Origin: Streptococcus parasanguinis | GTDB taxonomy: Bacteria > Bacillota > Bacilli > Lactobacillales > Streptococcaceae | DNA: 64,000 nucleotides | Assembly (NCBI RefSeq): GCF_019929185.1 | Contig: NZ_JAHZPC010000008.1 | Location: 16,041 to 80,040 of the forward strand | Reading direction: 5' to 3' | Part shown: piece after piece, positions 43,911-54,395 of the stretch | How positions within the stretch are numbered: position 1 is the first letter of the stretch | Layout: each line of letters opens with the position of its first letter | Position numbers and translations under genes: made by a program | Notes under the pieces: generated by a model | Told to the model about the DNA's origin: nothing | The model's input: the letters and a program-made list of their open reading frames with translations, nothing else | The model's database searches: none

Positions 43911-44856
43911 TGTCGCCAAACTCGCCGGTGTCAGCCCTACTACAGTCTCACGGGTCATCAATAAAAAAGGATACCTATCTGAAAAAACGATCCAAAAAGT
44001 CCAAGAAGCCATGCGAGAGCTGGGCTATAAGCCCAATAATGTTGCTCGAAGCCTCCAAGGAAAATCAGCTAAGTTAGTCGGCTTGATCTTTCCAAACATC
44101 AGCAATGTTTTCTATGCTGAATTAATCGACAAACTAGAGCACCAACTCTTCAAACACGGCTATAAAACCATCATCTGCAATAGTGAACATAACTCTGAAA
44201 AAGAGCGCGAATACATTGAGATGTTGGAGGCCAACCAGGTAGATGGCATCATTTCAGGAAGTCATAATTTGGGCATTGAAGATTACAACCGGGTAACTGC
44301 TCCTATCATTGCTTTTGACCGCAACCTCTCCCCAGAAATTCCGGTTGTTTCTTCAGACAACTACGCTGGCGGGGTGCTTGCAGCAGAAACTTTAGTAAAA
44401 ACCGGAGCCCGAAATATTATCATGATCACAGGTAATGACAACTCTAACTCCCCAACTGGCTTGCGTCATGCGGGATTTGCATCAGTTCTACCTGAGTCCA
44501 TGATCATTAATGTTTCCAGTGATTTCTCCCCTATTCGCAAAGAAATGGAAATCAAACAGATTTTAACCCACCATAAACCAGATGCTATCTTTGCCTCCGA
44601 TGATTTGACGGCGATCTTGATCATGAAAGTCGCTAGAGAATTAGATATTCAGATTCCTCAGGATTTGAAAGTGATTGGTTATGATGGAACCCAGTTCATC
44701 GAGACCTATACACCTGAACTGACAACCATCCAACAACCCCTCGAAGACATTGCTATCCTCATGGTGGATCTTTTACTCCAAAAGATCGAAGGAAAAAAAG
44801 TGGCGACTACCGGTTATTTCTTGCCCGTTAGTCTCCACTCTGGAAAAAGTGTCTAA
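43891..44856 (+). CDS. scrR: LacI family sucrose operon repressor
   Basis: ScrR (321 residues) represses scrA and scrB in the absence of sucrose. The N-terminal helix-turn-helix (KLTDVAKLAGVSPTTVSRVIN) and hinge (RSLQGKSAKLVGLIFPN) are followed by a periplasmic-binding-protein-like sensor domain. I chose the ATG at 43891 (MVAKLTDVA) because known ScrR proteins begin there; an ATG at 43879 is in frame. The start lies inside the end of scrB (20-base overlap), so it is probably translated by coupling, since no strong ribosome site is visible. Confidence 0.92.
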   Translation: MVAKLTDVAKLAGVSPTTVSRVINKKGYLSEKTIQKVQEAMRELGYKPNNVARSLQGKSAKLVGLIFPNISNVFYAELIDKLEHQLFKHGYKTIICNSEHNSEKEREYIEMLEANQVDGIISGSHNLGIEDYNRVTAPIIAFDRNLSPEIPVVSSDNYAGGVLAAETLVKTGARNIIMITGNDNSNSPTGLRHAGFASVLPESMIINVSSDFSPIRKEMEIKQILTHHKPDAIFASDDLTAILIMKVARELDIQIPQDLKVIGYDGTQFIETYTPELTTIQQPLEDIAILMVDLLLQKIEGKKVATTGYFLPVSLHSGKSV

Positions 44857-44860
44857 AAGC

Positions 44861-44897
44861 AATATCCTCTCAGTAGAAACTGTGGGGATATTTTTTA
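44861..44897 (+). terminator. Terminator after scrR
   Basis: AATATCC and GGATATT pair around an 18-base loop and are followed by TTTT. It lies just after the scrR stop codon. Confidence 0.7.
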
Positions 44898-44898
44898 C

Positions 44899-44927
44899 CA
44901 AAAAAAGAGCCATCGGCTCTTTTTTAA
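44899..44927 (-). terminator. Terminator after nusB
   Basis: AAAAAAGAGCC and GGCTCTTTTTT flank a 3-base loop. On the minus strand this follows the nusB stop codon directly, and it can also back up the scrR terminator. Confidence 0.9.
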
Positions 44928-45359
44928 TTATTCTTCTGTCACAAATTGACTGAGGACACCGTTGACAAATCGTGAAGAGGTTTCATCTGAAAAGGCCTTG
45001 GCCAATTCCACCGCTTCATTGACTGCGACGATCTGTGGTGTATCAAACTCTGTCATTTCATAAATTCCCAGACGAAGGATATTTTTCTCTACCAAGGTCA
45101 AGCGCTCAACAGTCCAGCCGGTTTTCAAATGTTGACCGATTTGTTGGTCCAGTTGATCTTTTGACTGATAGACACCCGTCACGAGATTCATGAGAAAGGC
45201 AGGAAGATCGACTTCTTTGTCTTCTGCTAGGTCCTTGTCATGTAGATAAGCAAAGCGACAAGCTTCAACAATGTCTCCATCGTATTCCAAGGCCATCAAG
45301 GCTTGGAAGGCGCGCTCACGCAAATCTCGACGTGATTCTAATAAAATTTCATCAGTCAT
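44928..45359 (-). CDS. nusB: Transcription antitermination factor NusB
   Basis: NusB (143 residues) binds boxA RNA with S10 and supports rRNA antitermination. The N-terminal RRDLRERAFQALMALEY and the C-terminal DTPQIVAVNEAVELAKAFSDETSSRFVNGVL are characteristic of the all-helical NusB fold. The start is set at 45359 (MTDEILLES), which overlaps the asp23 stop by 8 bases and lies after GAGGAC. It is the last gene after efp and asp23, as in pneumococcus. Confidence 0.95.
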   Translation of the reverse strand: MTDEILLESRRDLRERAFQALMALEYDGDIVEACRFAYLHDKDLAEDKEVDLPAFLMNLVTGVYQSKDQLDQQIGQHLKTGWTVERLTLVEKNILRLGIYEMTEFDTPQIVAVNEAVELAKAFSDETSSRFVNGVLSQFVTEE

Positions 45360-45741
45360 TGAGGAAGTCCTCATTAAACAAGTCTTTCAAGTCTGGTTTT
45401 GGAGATTTTTCCGTTGCGATACCGACAACGTGAATGTTGACAGCATCCAAGGTTACATCTGCCATATCATAAACTGCAGACTTAACCGCTTTTTGAATGG
45501 CTACAGCGACAGATGGTACAGCCACTCCATATTCTAAATAGAGATAGATGTCTACTGAAACTTGACCATCTTCTTCTGTTTGAAGGTAGACGCCACGTCC
45601 AAGGGAGCGTTTGGATAAGCTATCTGAAACACTCTTGTTTTCAAGCGAATAGACACCCTCTACTTTTGCTGTTGCAATCGCAATAATTTTTTCTAATACA
45701 CGTGGTGCAATAACGATGTCACCAAATTGTTCAGTTGCCAT
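45352..45741 (-). CDS. Asp23/Gls24 family protein
   Basis: This 129-residue Asp23/Gls24 domain protein lies between efp and nusB, the position held by YqhY-type proteins in Firmicutes. The middle part (VDIYLYLEYGVAVPSVAVAIQ) is the core of the domain. YqhY in Bacillus is linked to control of acetyl-CoA carboxylase, so a lipid role is possible, but the streptococcal role is not established. It has no signal peptide or membrane helix. It overlaps nusB by 8 bases, so the two are co-translated. Confidence 0.88.
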   Translation of the reverse strand: MATEQFGDIVIAPRVLEKIIAIATAKVEGVYSLENKSVSDSLSKRSLGRGVYLQTEEDGQVSVDIYLYLEYGVAVPSVAVAIQKAVKSAVYDMADVTLDAVNIHVVGIATEKSPKPDLKDLFNEDFLND

Positions 45742-45777
45742 AGAAGTTCCTTTCTATTTGACACCCTGAGATGTCTC

Positions 45778-46338
45778 TTATGCACGAGAAACGTAAGTTC
45801 CTTCAGTAGTGTTAATGACCAATTTTTGTCCAGCTTCGATGAAATCAGGAACGTTTACGACCAAACCAGTTTCCATTGTAGCAGGTTTACCAGAACCAGT
45901 CACTGTAGCACCTTTGATAGATGGTTGAGTTTCTGCAACAGTCAATTCAACAGTTGTAGGAACTGTTACACCGATGACTTCGCTTCCGTAGAATTGAATT
46001 TTTACTTCTGAGTTTTCAAGGACGTAAAGCAATTCTTGTTCTACATTCACAACTGGAATTTCATATTGGTCATATGTTTCAGTGTTCATGAAGTAGGCTG
46101 TATCATCCATTTTGTACAAGTATTGAGCTGGAACAGTTTCGATAATCGCTTGTTCAAATTTTTCTTCTGGACGGTAGCTTGTATCAAATGTTGAACCAGT
46201 ACGGACATCACGCAATTTCATACGCATGATAGTGTTTCCTTTACCTGGTTTGTGGTGGCTAGCTTCCAAAACGCGGATCAATTTTCCGTCAGCTGTTTCA
46301 AAAGTCATACCAGCTTTCAATTTACTTGCTTCGATCAT
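45778..46338 (-). CDS. efp: Elongation factor P
   Basis: EF-P (186 residues) relieves ribosomes stalled at polyproline stretches. All three domains are present: an N-terminal KOW-like domain with the tip loop HHKPGKGNT (about residues 28-36, Lys at the tip), then the two OB domains. The tip carries KPGKG, the form typical of many Firmicutes. It is the first gene of the efp-asp23-nusB group with a 36-base gap to asp23. The length is normal. Confidence 0.97.
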   Translation of the reverse strand: MIEASKLKAGMTFETADGKLIRVLEASHHKPGKGNTIMRMKLRDVRTGSTFDTSYRPEEKFEQAIIETVPAQYLYKMDDTAYFMNTETYDQYEIPVVNVEQELLYVLENSEVKIQFYGSEVIGVTVPTTVELTVAETQPSIKGATVTGSGKPATMETGLVVNVPDFIEAGQKLVINTTEGTYVSRA

Positions 46339-46503
46339 GTTTTATTACCTCTTTTTTAAAAATAGATTACTCTTTATTGTAACACACTATTTGATTTTTC
46401 TCAAACAGCAATTTTCTCTTTTTAGGAAGGCTAGAAGGCGGAGAGAGATTGCAGGAACGAGTCCTTAGAATCTCTATATCTCCAACTCCATCTTCACTAT
46501 TCC

Positions 46504-47610
46504 TTATTGGTCCACAGGAACAATATTGCCATCCGCATCTTTGGTGACATGGACATACTTTCCATCTACTTCAATGTAGAAGGTATGTGGCTTGTCTTGA
46601 GCTGGAGAGGCTTGTTTTTGAAGGTCATTGCCAAGGGCTTGACCCAAGTTCATCCCCATGATCATGTTCATGCCATTGCCACCTTCATTTTTAGCAGCTG
46701 CGACCAAGGCTTCATTGCGGGCACGGCGCTCTTCGATTTCAATGGTATTATACTTCATCGCTGCCAATTCACTGTCCAGTTTATTGACCTTGGCCATACT
46801 GTCTGCATCGTAGCTCAAATCTTCGATGAGGACATTGGTTAATTCGATACCATATAATTCTGTCCACGTTTTGTTGACTTCGCGTTTTGCAACTTCATTG
46901 AAGACGTCTTGGTCCGCATTGATATTGTATATGTCCGCTTTATTTTCTGCTGTATATTTTGAAATGGCCACTGCAATTTTTGGAGCAAGATTTTGGCGCA
47001 AGGTTCCCTGAGCCACATCTTCCAAGGTAAATGGCTTATCTGCAGTGATTTGACGACTGACTGCACTGATGTAAAAGAGTACAGGATCTGCTACTTTAAC
47101 ATCATAAAGACCATAAAAACGAATGCTAAGAAGTTGTTGGTAACGGTCGCTAAAGTACTCGACTGGATTTTGAGTGCCAAATTTATTTCCTGTAAAAGGT
47201 TGCATCCGCACAAAAATAATTTCTTGTTGGGTGACCACTTGGCCTCCAAATGAGAAACGATTCTTGAACTGATCCCACGTTCCTTTCACACCACCTTTTT
47301 CAAACAACCAGGCATTTTCACCGGCTTGCCATTCGTGGCTCCCTGCTTCTAGAAGGTCTCCTAGAAAAGTTCCATTATTGACCAAGAGAGCAACATAGCC
47401 TTGGGGAACGATGACGACAGAACCATCTGTCAATAGGCCCGTATTTTGGTTGCTCTGACGAGAGCGCCCATCTGGATCCTTGGTCAAGAGCTGTCCCTTA
47501 ATGGCCAAAGCTGTTGCTGGAACAGCTTCTGGCAAGGTAATGGCTTCCTTAAATTTACTATCTTGAAAACTTGAAATGCCCGCTGAAAGGGCTGCTTTAA
47601 TAAATCCCAT
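46504..47610 (-). CDS. SPFH domain protein (YdjI-like)
   Basis: This 368-residue protein resembles Bacillus subtilis YdjI, an SPFH (stomatin/flotillin-like) protein of the group sometimes called virion core protein. Residues about 60-270 hold the SPFH core (PQGYVALLVNNGTFLGDLLEAGSHEW, then a coiled-coil part with EIEERRARNEALVAA). There is no signal peptide; the protein probably attaches to the membrane as large oligomers. It follows the zinc-ribbon gene with a gap of 8 bases, so the two are co-transcribed. In Bacillus, YdjI is linked to membrane stress with PspA-like proteins; that role here is inference. Confidence 0.83.
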   Translation of the reverse strand: MGFIKAALSAGISSFQDSKFKEAITLPEAVPATALAIKGQLLTKDPDGRSRQSNQNTGLLTDGSVVIVPQGYVALLVNNGTFLGDLLEAGSHEWQAGENAWLFEKGGVKGTWDQFKNRFSFGGQVVTQQEIIFVRMQPFTGNKFGTQNPVEYFSDRYQQLLSIRFYGLYDVKVADPVLFYISAVSRQITADKPFTLEDVAQGTLRQNLAPKIAVAISKYTAENKADIYNINADQDVFNEVAKREVNKTWTELYGIELTNVLIEDLSYDADSMAKVNKLDSELAAMKYNTIEIEERRARNEALVAAAKNEGGNGMNMIMGMNLGQALGNDLQKQASPAQDKPHTFYIEVDGKYVHVTKDADGNIVPVDQ

Positions 47611-47618
47611 ACATTCTC

Positions 47619-48605
47619 CTATCTGTAGAATTCAATTTCATCCACAACTTCGTAGACATCCAAGACCCAATCTTTTGGATTGTGCTTCAAGGATGCTTGG
47701 CAATATTCACACTTGTCGATTGAATCAATCGTCAATGGCGCACCACAGTTCGGACAGTGATCACTAACGACTTCGGCATTCTTAATGATCTCTGTCTGCG
47801 CTCCATGTTCACGGAGGAAGACCATGCGGTAAACGGTAAAGAGATCTTTGGTTGGATCCCCTTCGATCACACGGCCCGTTTCATCATTTCGGATGTAATC
47901 TCTCATCGTCGATGACAGAATGACTTCGATTCGGTCATTACCTTCTGGATTTTCGATAAAGTCTTTGATCTTTGAATCTTCCACACGCACGCGCTCTAGA
48001 ACATTGGTTGTTTTGGCACGAATATGCTCTTGCAACTGCGTCAAGTGTTGCTCATAAAGACTGGTACTTTCTAAGTTCCGCACAGAATTCCAATCTTTTT
48101 CTGTCCAGGCAGACTGCAATTGAAGATAAACCAGCTTGACTTGTGACAAGAAGCGGTCTTCATCAAACATTGGATCCAGTTTACGGATGCGACGAATCGC
48201 TTCATAGTTGTTCTCAATTGGTCGACCAGCCCGTTCTTCGGTAGTCCGTTTTGGACCACTATTTGAAGAAAATGATTCATCACTATCATTAGCTTCTTTT
48301 GCAATATTGTAGACAAATCCAATCAATCCAACGATAGCAAAAATTGCTACTACACCACCAGAGTCTGTTCCAGAACTAGAACTGTAGCTACTGGATCCAC
48401 CAGACCAGCTACTTCCTCCATCGGACCAGCTACTTCCTCCATCGGACCAACTGCTTCCTCCACCAGACCAGCTACTACCGCCACCTGAATCAATCAAGCT
48501 ACTGCCACCACTATCTGTATTACCGACACCAGCATGAGCAGGAGGAGCAAATACAAATAGCAGGACTACTAGAAGAATTCCAACTATTACACTTCGTTTT
48601 TTCAT
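47619..48605 (-). CDS. Secreted/membrane zinc-ribbon protein with a Tim44-like domain
   Basis: This 328-residue protein starts with a signal peptide-like segment (MKKRSVIVGILLVVLLFVFAP, A-H-A cleavage), then a Ser/Gly/Trp-rich region of five GGSSWS-type repeats (about residues 37-80), a membrane helix near residue 90 (GGVVAIFAIVGLIGFVYNIA), a Tim44-like domain (about 145-280) and a C-terminal zinc ribbon (CPNCGAPLTIDSIDKCEYCQ). It pairs with the SPFH gene. The role is probably in membrane integrity or stress, which is inference. The repeat makes its start region look low-complexity. Confidence 0.8.
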   Translation of the reverse strand: MKKRSVIVGILLVVLLFVFAPPAHAGVGNTDSGGSSLIDSGGGSSWSGGGSSWSDGGSSWSDGGSSWSGGSSSYSSSSGTDSGGVVAIFAIVGLIGFVYNIAKEANDSDESFSSNSGPKRTTEERAGRPIENNYEAIRRIRKLDPMFDEDRFLSQVKLVYLQLQSAWTEKDWNSVRNLESTSLYEQHLTQLQEHIRAKTTNVLERVRVEDSKIKDFIENPEGNDRIEVILSSTMRDYIRNDETGRVIEGDPTKDLFTVYRMVFLREHGAQTEIIKNAEVVSDHCPNCGAPLTIDSIDKCEYCQASLKHNPKDWVLDVYEVVDEIEFYR

Positions 48606-48661
48606 AGGCCTCTTTTCTTATCTTTGTTTGTTACACAGGGGTTAAGAAAATACTGTCTATT

Positions 48662-49729
48662 TTATAGGACAATCAATTCTTTAGGAGCAAGGGTCAAGAC
48701 TTCACAGCCTGTTTCTGTGATCAAGAGGTCATCTTCGATCCGCACACCAGAGAGACCTTCGATATAAATACCTGGCTCATCTGTTAAGACCATCCCTGCT
48801 TGAATCGCTTCTTTAGACGTTTGGCTGAAATATGGTTCTTCGTGGATATCTAGCCCAATTCCATGACCGATTCCATGAGTAAAGTATTGGCCATAGCCGG
48901 CTGCCTCGATCACATCACGTGGGATTTTATCAAAATCTCGGAAGCCAAGTCCATCTTTAGCCGCATCAATCAAGGCTTGATTGGCTTTCAAAACGGTTTC
49001 GTAAATTTCTCTTTCCTTGTCGCTGACATGTCCTGCATAGATTGTCCGTGTCATATCGCTGACATAGTGGTTATACAAGCAACCAAAATCAAGGGTTAAG
49101 GCATCTCCTGCTGAAATCACCCGATCACTTGGAGTCGCGTGAGGCATGGCAGAGCGTTCACCAGCTGCTGAAATAATATCAAATGATACACCAGAAGCTC
49201 CCAACTCCCGCATTCTAAAGTCGAGGAAAGTCGCTGCTTCCAACTCTGTCGTTTTCCCTACCTTGATATAGTCTAAAATATCATGGAAGGCTTGGTCAGA
49301 GATGCTACAAGCTTTTTTAATGGCCGCAATCTCCGTTTCATCTTTAATCAAGCGCAATTCCATGACAAAATTCGCTAGGGATTGAAGGCTGATGCCACTG
49401 AAAACAGAAGCCATGCGGGCATGGTAGGCTACTGTCACTTCGTCCTCAAAACCAAGTTCTTTGATTCCAAGGTCTTTAACGATCTCTGCAGCTGCAGTCA
49501 ACTCATCGCGGGTTTCCACAATCTCTACAAAGGGGAAACAAGTCGCATGGGCATGGATGGTGTAGCGCGAATCCGTAAAGAGGACCACGCGTTCTTCTGT
49601 CACCAAAGCGGTCCCGTTTGAACCCCAGAAATTGGTCAAATAATAAACATTTTTCAAATTGTTAATCAATACTGCTTTGAGGTTTTGGGCTTTCATTTTG
49701 TTTCTTAAGTTGCTGATCCGTTGATTCAT
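48662..49729 (-). CDS. pepP: M24 family Xaa-Pro aminopeptidase (PepP/PepQ type)
   Basis: This 355-residue metallopeptidase removes residues from Xaa-Pro peptides. An N-terminal creatinase-like domain (about 1-125) is followed by the pita-bread M24 domain with the metal ligands in [15 protein letters not shown] (about residue 217), [15 protein letters not shown] (about 287), DEPGIYIEG (about 317) and EDD (about 332). It overlaps the uvrA stop by 4 bases, so it is co-translated with uvrA, the same order as in S. pneumoniae. It is cytoplasmic. Confidence 0.92.
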   Translation of the reverse strand: MNQRISNLRNKMKAQNLKAVLINNLKNVYYLTNFWGSNGTALVTEERVVLFTDSRYTIHAHATCFPFVEIVETRDELTAAAEIVKDLGIKELGFEDEVTVAYHARMASVFSGISLQSLANFVMELRLIKDETEIAAIKKACSISDQAFHDILDYIKVGKTTELEAATFLDFRMRELGASGVSFDIISAAGERSAMPHATPSDRVISAGDALTLDFGCLYNHYVSDMTRTIYAGHVSDKEREIYETVLKANQALIDAAKDGLGFRDFDKIPRDVIEAAGYGQYFTHGIGHGIGLDIHEEPYFSQTSKEAIQAGMVLTDEPGIYIEGLSGVRIEDDLLITETGCEVLTLAPKELIVL

Positions 49730-52551
49730 TGTAATTTTCCTTTCAAATATTGTCCTGTGTAGCTAGCAGGATTTGCTGCTACTTCTTCTGGTGTTCCAGT
49801 CGCAATAATGGTTCCACCACCGACACCGCCTTCTGGTCCTAAATCGATGATATGGTCTGCGGTTTTAATGACATCCAAATTGTGCTCAATCACAAGGACC
49901 GTATTGCCATCATCCACAAATCGCTCTAAGACTTTGATCAAGCGAGAAATGTCTTCGGTATGGAGTCCGGTCGTTGGTTCATCCAAGATATAGAAGGATT
50001 TTCCTGTAGAGCGCTTGTGCAATTCAGAAGCCAACTTCATCCGCTGCGCTTCCCCACCTGAAAGGGTGGTCGCTGGCTGCCCCAGCGTTACATAGCCCAA
50101 GCCCACATCTTGGATGGTCTTGAGTTTGCGTTCAATTTTTGGAATGTGCTTGAAGAATTCAACTGCCTTGTTGACCGTCATATCCAGCACTTCTGCAATA
50201 TTTTTTTCCTTGTAGTGGACTTCAAGGGTCTCACTATTGTAACGACGTCCATGGCAGACCTCACAAGGAACGAAGACATCTGGCAAGAAGTGCATTTCAA
50301 TCTTGATGATCCCATCTCCTGAGCAGGCTTCACAACGCCCGCCCTTGACATTGAAACTAAAGCGGCCTTTTTTATAGCCCCGAATTTTGGCTTCATTGGT
50401 CTGAGCAAAGAGATCACGAATGTCATCGAAGACGCCTGTATAGGTCGCTGGATTGGAACGAGGAGTCCGGCCAATCGGGCTTTGATCAATGTCGATCAAG
50501 CGATCGATATGCTCAATCCCCTGAATGGTCTTGTATTTCCCTGGTTTTTCCGAATTGCGGTTGAGCTTTTGAGCGATGGCTTTTTTCAAGATGCCATTAA
50601 TCAAGGTCGATTTCCCAGAACCGGAAACTCCAGTGACTGCGATAAATTTGCCCAGAGGAAAGCGCGCTGTGATGTCTTGTAAGTTATTCTCACTGGCTCC
50701 TGTTATTTCAATATAGCGACCATTCCCCGAACGGCGCTCTGTCGGAACCGGAATCTTGCGCTTGCCGGACAAATACTGGCCAGTGATGGATTTGCTGTTG
50801 CGTGCTACCTGCTTTGGAGTTCCTGCTGCAACGATCTCTCCCCCAAAGACACCGGCACCTGGGCCGACGTCGATCAGGTAGTCTGCCTCTCTCATGGTAT
50901 CTTCATCATGTTCGACGACGATCAAGGTGTTGCCTAAATCGCGCATCTTCTTGAGACTGGCAATCAAGCGGTCATTGTCCCTTTGATGGAGGCCGATAGA
51001 CGGTTCATCCAAGATATAGAGGACCCCAGAGAGGTTGGAACCGATCTGGGTTGCCAAGCGAATGCGCTGGCTTTCTCCACCCGATAAGGTCCCGGCTGAT
51101 CGTGACAGGGTCAAGTAATTGAGCCCCACATTGTTTAAGAAGGTCAAGCGATCCTTAATCTCTTTTAGGATCGGTCTTGCAATCGTAGCTTCATTGTCCG
51201 TTAAAACCAACTGATCCACAGCTTTTAAGTGGTCCGCAATTGATAGATCTGACACTTCCCCGATATGCATCCCCTTTTCTCCTCCGACACGAACAGAGAG
51301 AGCTTGGTCATTGAGACGGTAGCCCTGGCAGGTCGCACAGGTCAATTCGTTCATATAAGAGCGCATTTGGTTGCGGGTGAAATCACTATTGGTCTCACGG
51401 AAACGACGGTGAATATTGTTTACGACCCCTTCAAAAGGAATCTCAATATCTCGAACCCCACCAAACTCATTTTCATAGTGGAAGTGGAATTCCTTGCCAT
51501 TTGAACCATAGAGGACCAAGTCCTTTTCTTCTTGAGAAAGATTGGAAAAAGGCTGGTCCATATCAACGCCAAAGTGGATCATGGCCTGCTCCAACATCTG
51601 TGGATAGTAGTTGGAAGAGATCGGATTCCAAGGAGCAAGTGCTCCTTCGCGAAGGGTTAAGCGATCATCTGGCACCACCAAATCCAAGTCCACCTCTAGC
51701 TTAATACCCAACCCATCACAGTCTGGACAAGATCCAAAAGGCGCATTGAAAGAAAAGAGGCGGGGCTCTAATTCAGGAACGGTAAAGCCACAGACTGGAC
51801 AAGCATAATGCTCAGAAAAGAGTAGCTCTTTGCCATCCATGGTATCAATCACGACATAACCATCCGCAATCCGAAGGGCTGCTTCAATCGAATCAAAGAG
51901 CCGCGAGCGAATGCCCTCTTTGATCACGATTCGGTCCACCACCACTTCAATCGAGTGCTGCTTGCTTTTAGACAGTTCTGGAACCTCTGTCACATCATAG
52001 ATCTCACCATCGACCCGCACCCGGACATAGCCGTCTTTTTGCACCTTTTCAATGATATTCTTGTGCTGGCCTTTTTTCTTGCGAATAATAGGGGCTAGAA
52101 TTTGCAGGCGTTGGCGCTCTGGTAATTCTAAGACTTGATCGACAATTTGCTCAACCGAAGAAGCTGTAATCGCTCCATGCCCATTGATACAATAAGGCGT
52201 CCCTACACGCGCATAGAGCAAGCGCAGGTAGTCATTGATCTCTGTTGCCGTCCCCACTGTAGAACGGGGGTTTTTACTGGTCGTTTTTTGGTCGATGGAA
52301 ATGGCTGGACTCAAGCCGTCAATGGAGTCCACATCTGGTTTTTCCATATTTCCCAAGAACTGCCGGGCGTAGGCCGATAAGCTCTCCACGTAGCGGCGCT
52401 GGCCTTCTGCATAGAGGGTATCAAAGGCCAGACTGGACTTTCCAGATCCAGACAAACCCGTCACCACGACCAATTTGTCCCGTGGAATTTCCACGTCTAT
52501 ATTTTTTAAATTATGGGCGCGTGCCCCATGAATGACAATTTTATCTTGCAT
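49726..52551 (-). CDS. uvrA: Excinuclease ABC subunit A
   Basis: UvrA (941 residues) detects DNA damage in nucleotide excision repair together with UvrB. Two ABC ATPase halves are visible, with Walker [10 protein letters not shown] (about residue 33) and GVSGSGKST (about residue 642), and signatures [12 protein letters not shown] and [12 protein letters not shown]. The zinc finger between them has CPVC...CPDC, and the second half carries CEAC...CEVC. The length is normal. The pepP gene overlaps its end, while corA is divergent upstream. Confidence 0.98.
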   Translation of the reverse strand: MQDKIVIHGARAHNLKNIDVEIPRDKLVVVTGLSGSGKSSLAFDTLYAEGQRRYVESLSAYARQFLGNMEKPDVDSIDGLSPAISIDQKTTSKNPRSTVGTATEINDYLRLLYARVGTPYCINGHGAITASSVEQIVDQVLELPERQRLQILAPIIRKKKGQHKNIIEKVQKDGYVRVRVDGEIYDVTEVPELSKSKQHSIEVVVDRIVIKEGIRSRLFDSIEAALRIADGYVVIDTMDGKELLFSEHYACPVCGFTVPELEPRLFSFNAPFGSCPDCDGLGIKLEVDLDLVVPDDRLTLREGALAPWNPISSNYYPQMLEQAMIHFGVDMDQPFSNLSQEEKDLVLYGSNGKEFHFHYENEFGGVRDIEIPFEGVVNNIHRRFRETNSDFTRNQMRSYMNELTCATCQGYRLNDQALSVRVGGEKGMHIGEVSDLSIADHLKAVDQLVLTDNEATIARPILKEIKDRLTFLNNVGLNYLTLSRSAGTLSGGESQRIRLATQIGSNLSGVLYILDEPSIGLHQRDNDRLIASLKKMRDLGNTLIVVEHDEDTMREADYLIDVGPGAGVFGGEIVAAGTPKQVARNSKSITGQYLSGKRKIPVPTERRSGNGRYIEITGASENNLQDITARFPLGKFIAVTGVSGSGKSTLINGILKKAIAQKLNRNSEKPGKYKTIQGIEHIDRLIDIDQSPIGRTPRSNPATYTGVFDDIRDLFAQTNEAKIRGYKKGRFSFNVKGGRCEACSGDGIIKIEMHFLPDVFVPCEVCHGRRYNSETLEVHYKEKNIAEVLDMTVNKAVEFFKHIPKIERKLKTIQDVGLGYVTLGQPATTLSGGEAQRMKLASELHKRSTGKSFYILDEPTTGLHTEDISRLIKVLERFVDDGNTVLVIEHNLDVIKTADHIIDLGPEGGVGGGTIIATGTPEEVAANPASYTGQYLKGKLQ

Positions 52552-52632
52552 GTTCTTACTCTAATCACCTTTTTGTTAACCTCCATTATAACAAATTTTT
52601 TAGTATTCTTTTATCCAAAACCGTCCTTTTTC

Positions 52633-52641
52633 TGATATAAT
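52633..52641 (+). promoter_or_regulatory. Extended -10 promoter before corA
   Basis: TGATATAAT is an extended -10 element, 32 bases before the corA start codon. No good -35 is visible 17 bases upstream. The uvrA promoter faces the other way in the same spacer. Confidence 0.5.
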
Positions 52642-52672
52642 GTTAAGGTGTAAAAAAACAAGGGGAGGCACC

Positions 52673-53617
52673 ATGAAACAGGTCTTTTTATCGACAACGA
52701 CTGAATTTAAAGAAATAGAGACACTGGAACCTGGTAGCTGGATCAACCTTGTCAATCCTTCCCAAAGTGAATCGATGGAAATCGCCTCTGCTTTTAACAT
52801 CGATATTGCCGACTTACGGGCACCACTCGATGCGGAAGAAATGTCTCGTATGACCATTGAAGATGAGTATACCTTGATCATCGTCGACGTCCCCATCAAG
52901 GAAGAGCGGAACAATCAGACCTACTACGTGACCATTCCGCTAGGAATTATCCTGACAGAAGAGGCTATCATCACGACCTGCTTGGAGAAATTGCCACTTC
53001 TTGATATCTTTATCAACCGACGCTTGCGGAATTTCTATACCTTTATGCGGTCGCGCTTTATCTTTCAGATCCTCTATCGCAACGCTGAACTCTACTTGTC
53101 AGCGCTTCGTACCTTGGATCGCAAAAGCGAGCAGATTGAAACCCAATTGCACAAATCAACGCGTAATGAAGAGCTGATTGAGTTGATGGAGCTGGAGAAA
53201 ACCATCGTCTACTTTAAGGCCTCTCTGAAAACCAATGAGCGCGTGATCAAGAAATTGACCAGTGCCACTAGTAACATCAAGAAATACCTAGAAGACGAGG
53301 ATCTGTTGGAAGATACCTTGATCGAAACCCAGCAGGCCATCGAGATGGCAGATATTTATGGAAATATCCTGCACTCCATGACCGATACCTTCGCATCGAT
53401 CATCTCCAACAACCAGAACAACATCATGAAGACCCTGGCCCTCGTCACCATTGTCATGTCCATTCCGACCATGATCTTTTCGGCCTACGGGATGAACTTC
53501 AAGGACAATGAGCTTCCGCTCAATGGCGAACCCCATGCCTTCTGGCTGATTATTTTCATCGCCTTTGCCCTGACTGGGTCTCTTGTCGTCTACCTCATCC
53601 ATAAAAAATGGTTCTAA
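52673..53617 (+). CDS. corA: CorA family divalent metal transporter
   Basis: CorA (314 residues) forms a pentameric channel for magnesium, possibly cobalt or nickel. The N-terminal cytoplasmic funnel (about 1-245) is followed by two membrane helices at the C-terminus, with the selectivity GMN motif in SAYGMNFKDNELP (about residue 280) at the end of the first. The start at 52673 is set from the GGGGAGG ribosome site; the longer upstream frame adds eleven unlikely residues. A DUF1129 gene follows 28 bases later and may be co-transcribed. Confidence 0.93.
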   Translation: MKQVFLSTTTEFKEIETLEPGSWINLVNPSQSESMEIASAFNIDIADLRAPLDAEEMSRMTIEDEYTLIIVDVPIKEERNNQTYYVTIPLGIILTEEAIITTCLEKLPLLDIFINRRLRNFYTFMRSRFIFQILYRNAELYLSALRTLDRKSEQIETQLHKSTRNEELIELMELEKTIVYFKASLKTNERVIKKLTSATSNIKKYLEDEDLLEDTLIETQQAIEMADIYGNILHSMTDTFASIISNNQNNIMKTLALVTIVMSIPTMIFSAYGMNFKDNELPLNGEPHAFWLIIFIAFALTGSLVVYLIHKKWF

Positions 53618-53645
53618 CACCTACTAATAACACTAAGGAGTATTT

Positions 53646-54323
53646 ATGTCTCAATTTGATTTGAATCAACTAAGCAAGAAAAACCAAGAATTTATCCGGA
53701 TCGCCAAACACCAATTGCTTGAAAACGGAAAGACAGAGGAAGAAGCAGAAAGCCTCATCCAAGAAATTCTTCCAGCTATCCATGAAAACCAAGGAAAAGG
53801 AATTCCGGCACGGACCCTTTTTGGAGCTCCAACTGTATGGGCGAACTCTTTCAGCGAGAAAGAACGCTATGAAAAAGAGCATCCGAAATTAAACGATGCT
53901 CCCTCTCTCATGATTTTGGATTCCTTCCTCTTTATCTTTGGAGTCTTTGCTGCGATTAGCGCCTTTATGAACTTGGTCGCACCGCGTCGTACTGGCTATG
54001 GTTTGATCACCTTGATCCTTGGAAGTTTGACAGGGGCCCTGCTCTTGTATCTCATGTACTACTTCTTCTATCAGTATATGGATGGCACAAAAGATCGCAG
54101 CGAGCGTCCTTCTCTTTGGAAATCTATGCCGATTCTTGTTGGAGTCATGTTCCTTTGGGTCATTGTCTTGTCCTTTACTTCCCTACTCCCACAAGTCCTC
54201 AACCCAACTATTCCAGATGTTTTTGCCATTGTTTTAGGAGCTCTAGCGCTTGTCCTTCGCTTCTACCTCAAGAAACGCTTTAATATTAAAAGTTCGAGCA
54301 CAGCACCTGCAACTCGACGCTAA
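53646..54323 (+). CDS. DUF1129 family membrane protein
   Basis: This 225-residue protein has a soluble N-terminal helical part (about 1-85, rich in Lys and Glu) and about four membrane helices (about 95-115, 123-145, 160-180, 187-205), ending in a basic tail. It fits the DUF1129 family found downstream of corA in lactic acid bacteria. The function is unknown; a link to metal homeostasis is inferred only from position. The ATG has AAGGAG upstream. Confidence 0.82.
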   Translation: MSQFDLNQLSKKNQEFIRIAKHQLLENGKTEEEAESLIQEILPAIHENQGKGIPARTLFGAPTVWANSFSEKERYEKEHPKLNDAPSLMILDSFLFIFGVFAAISAFMNLVAPRRTGYGLITLILGSLTGALLLYLMYYFFYQYMDGTKDRSERPSLWKSMPILVGVMFLWVIVLSFTSLLPQVLNPTIPDVFAIVLGALALVLRFYLKKRFNIKSSSTAPATRR

Positions 54324-54343
54324 GAAAATGGATGAAGTTTAAA

Positions 54344-54393
54344 CTGCACCCCAAAAGTTAGACAGAAAAAATCTAATTTTTGGGGTGTTTTTA
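54344..54393 (+). terminator. IS end acting as a hairpin terminator
   Basis: CACCCCAAAAGTTAGA and TCTAATTTTTGGGGTG pair and are followed by a T run. The sequence resembles the left end of IS150-type insertion sequences of the IS3 family, and in its place it can terminate corA-DUF1129 transcription. Confidence 0.65.
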
Positions 54394-54395
54394 TT

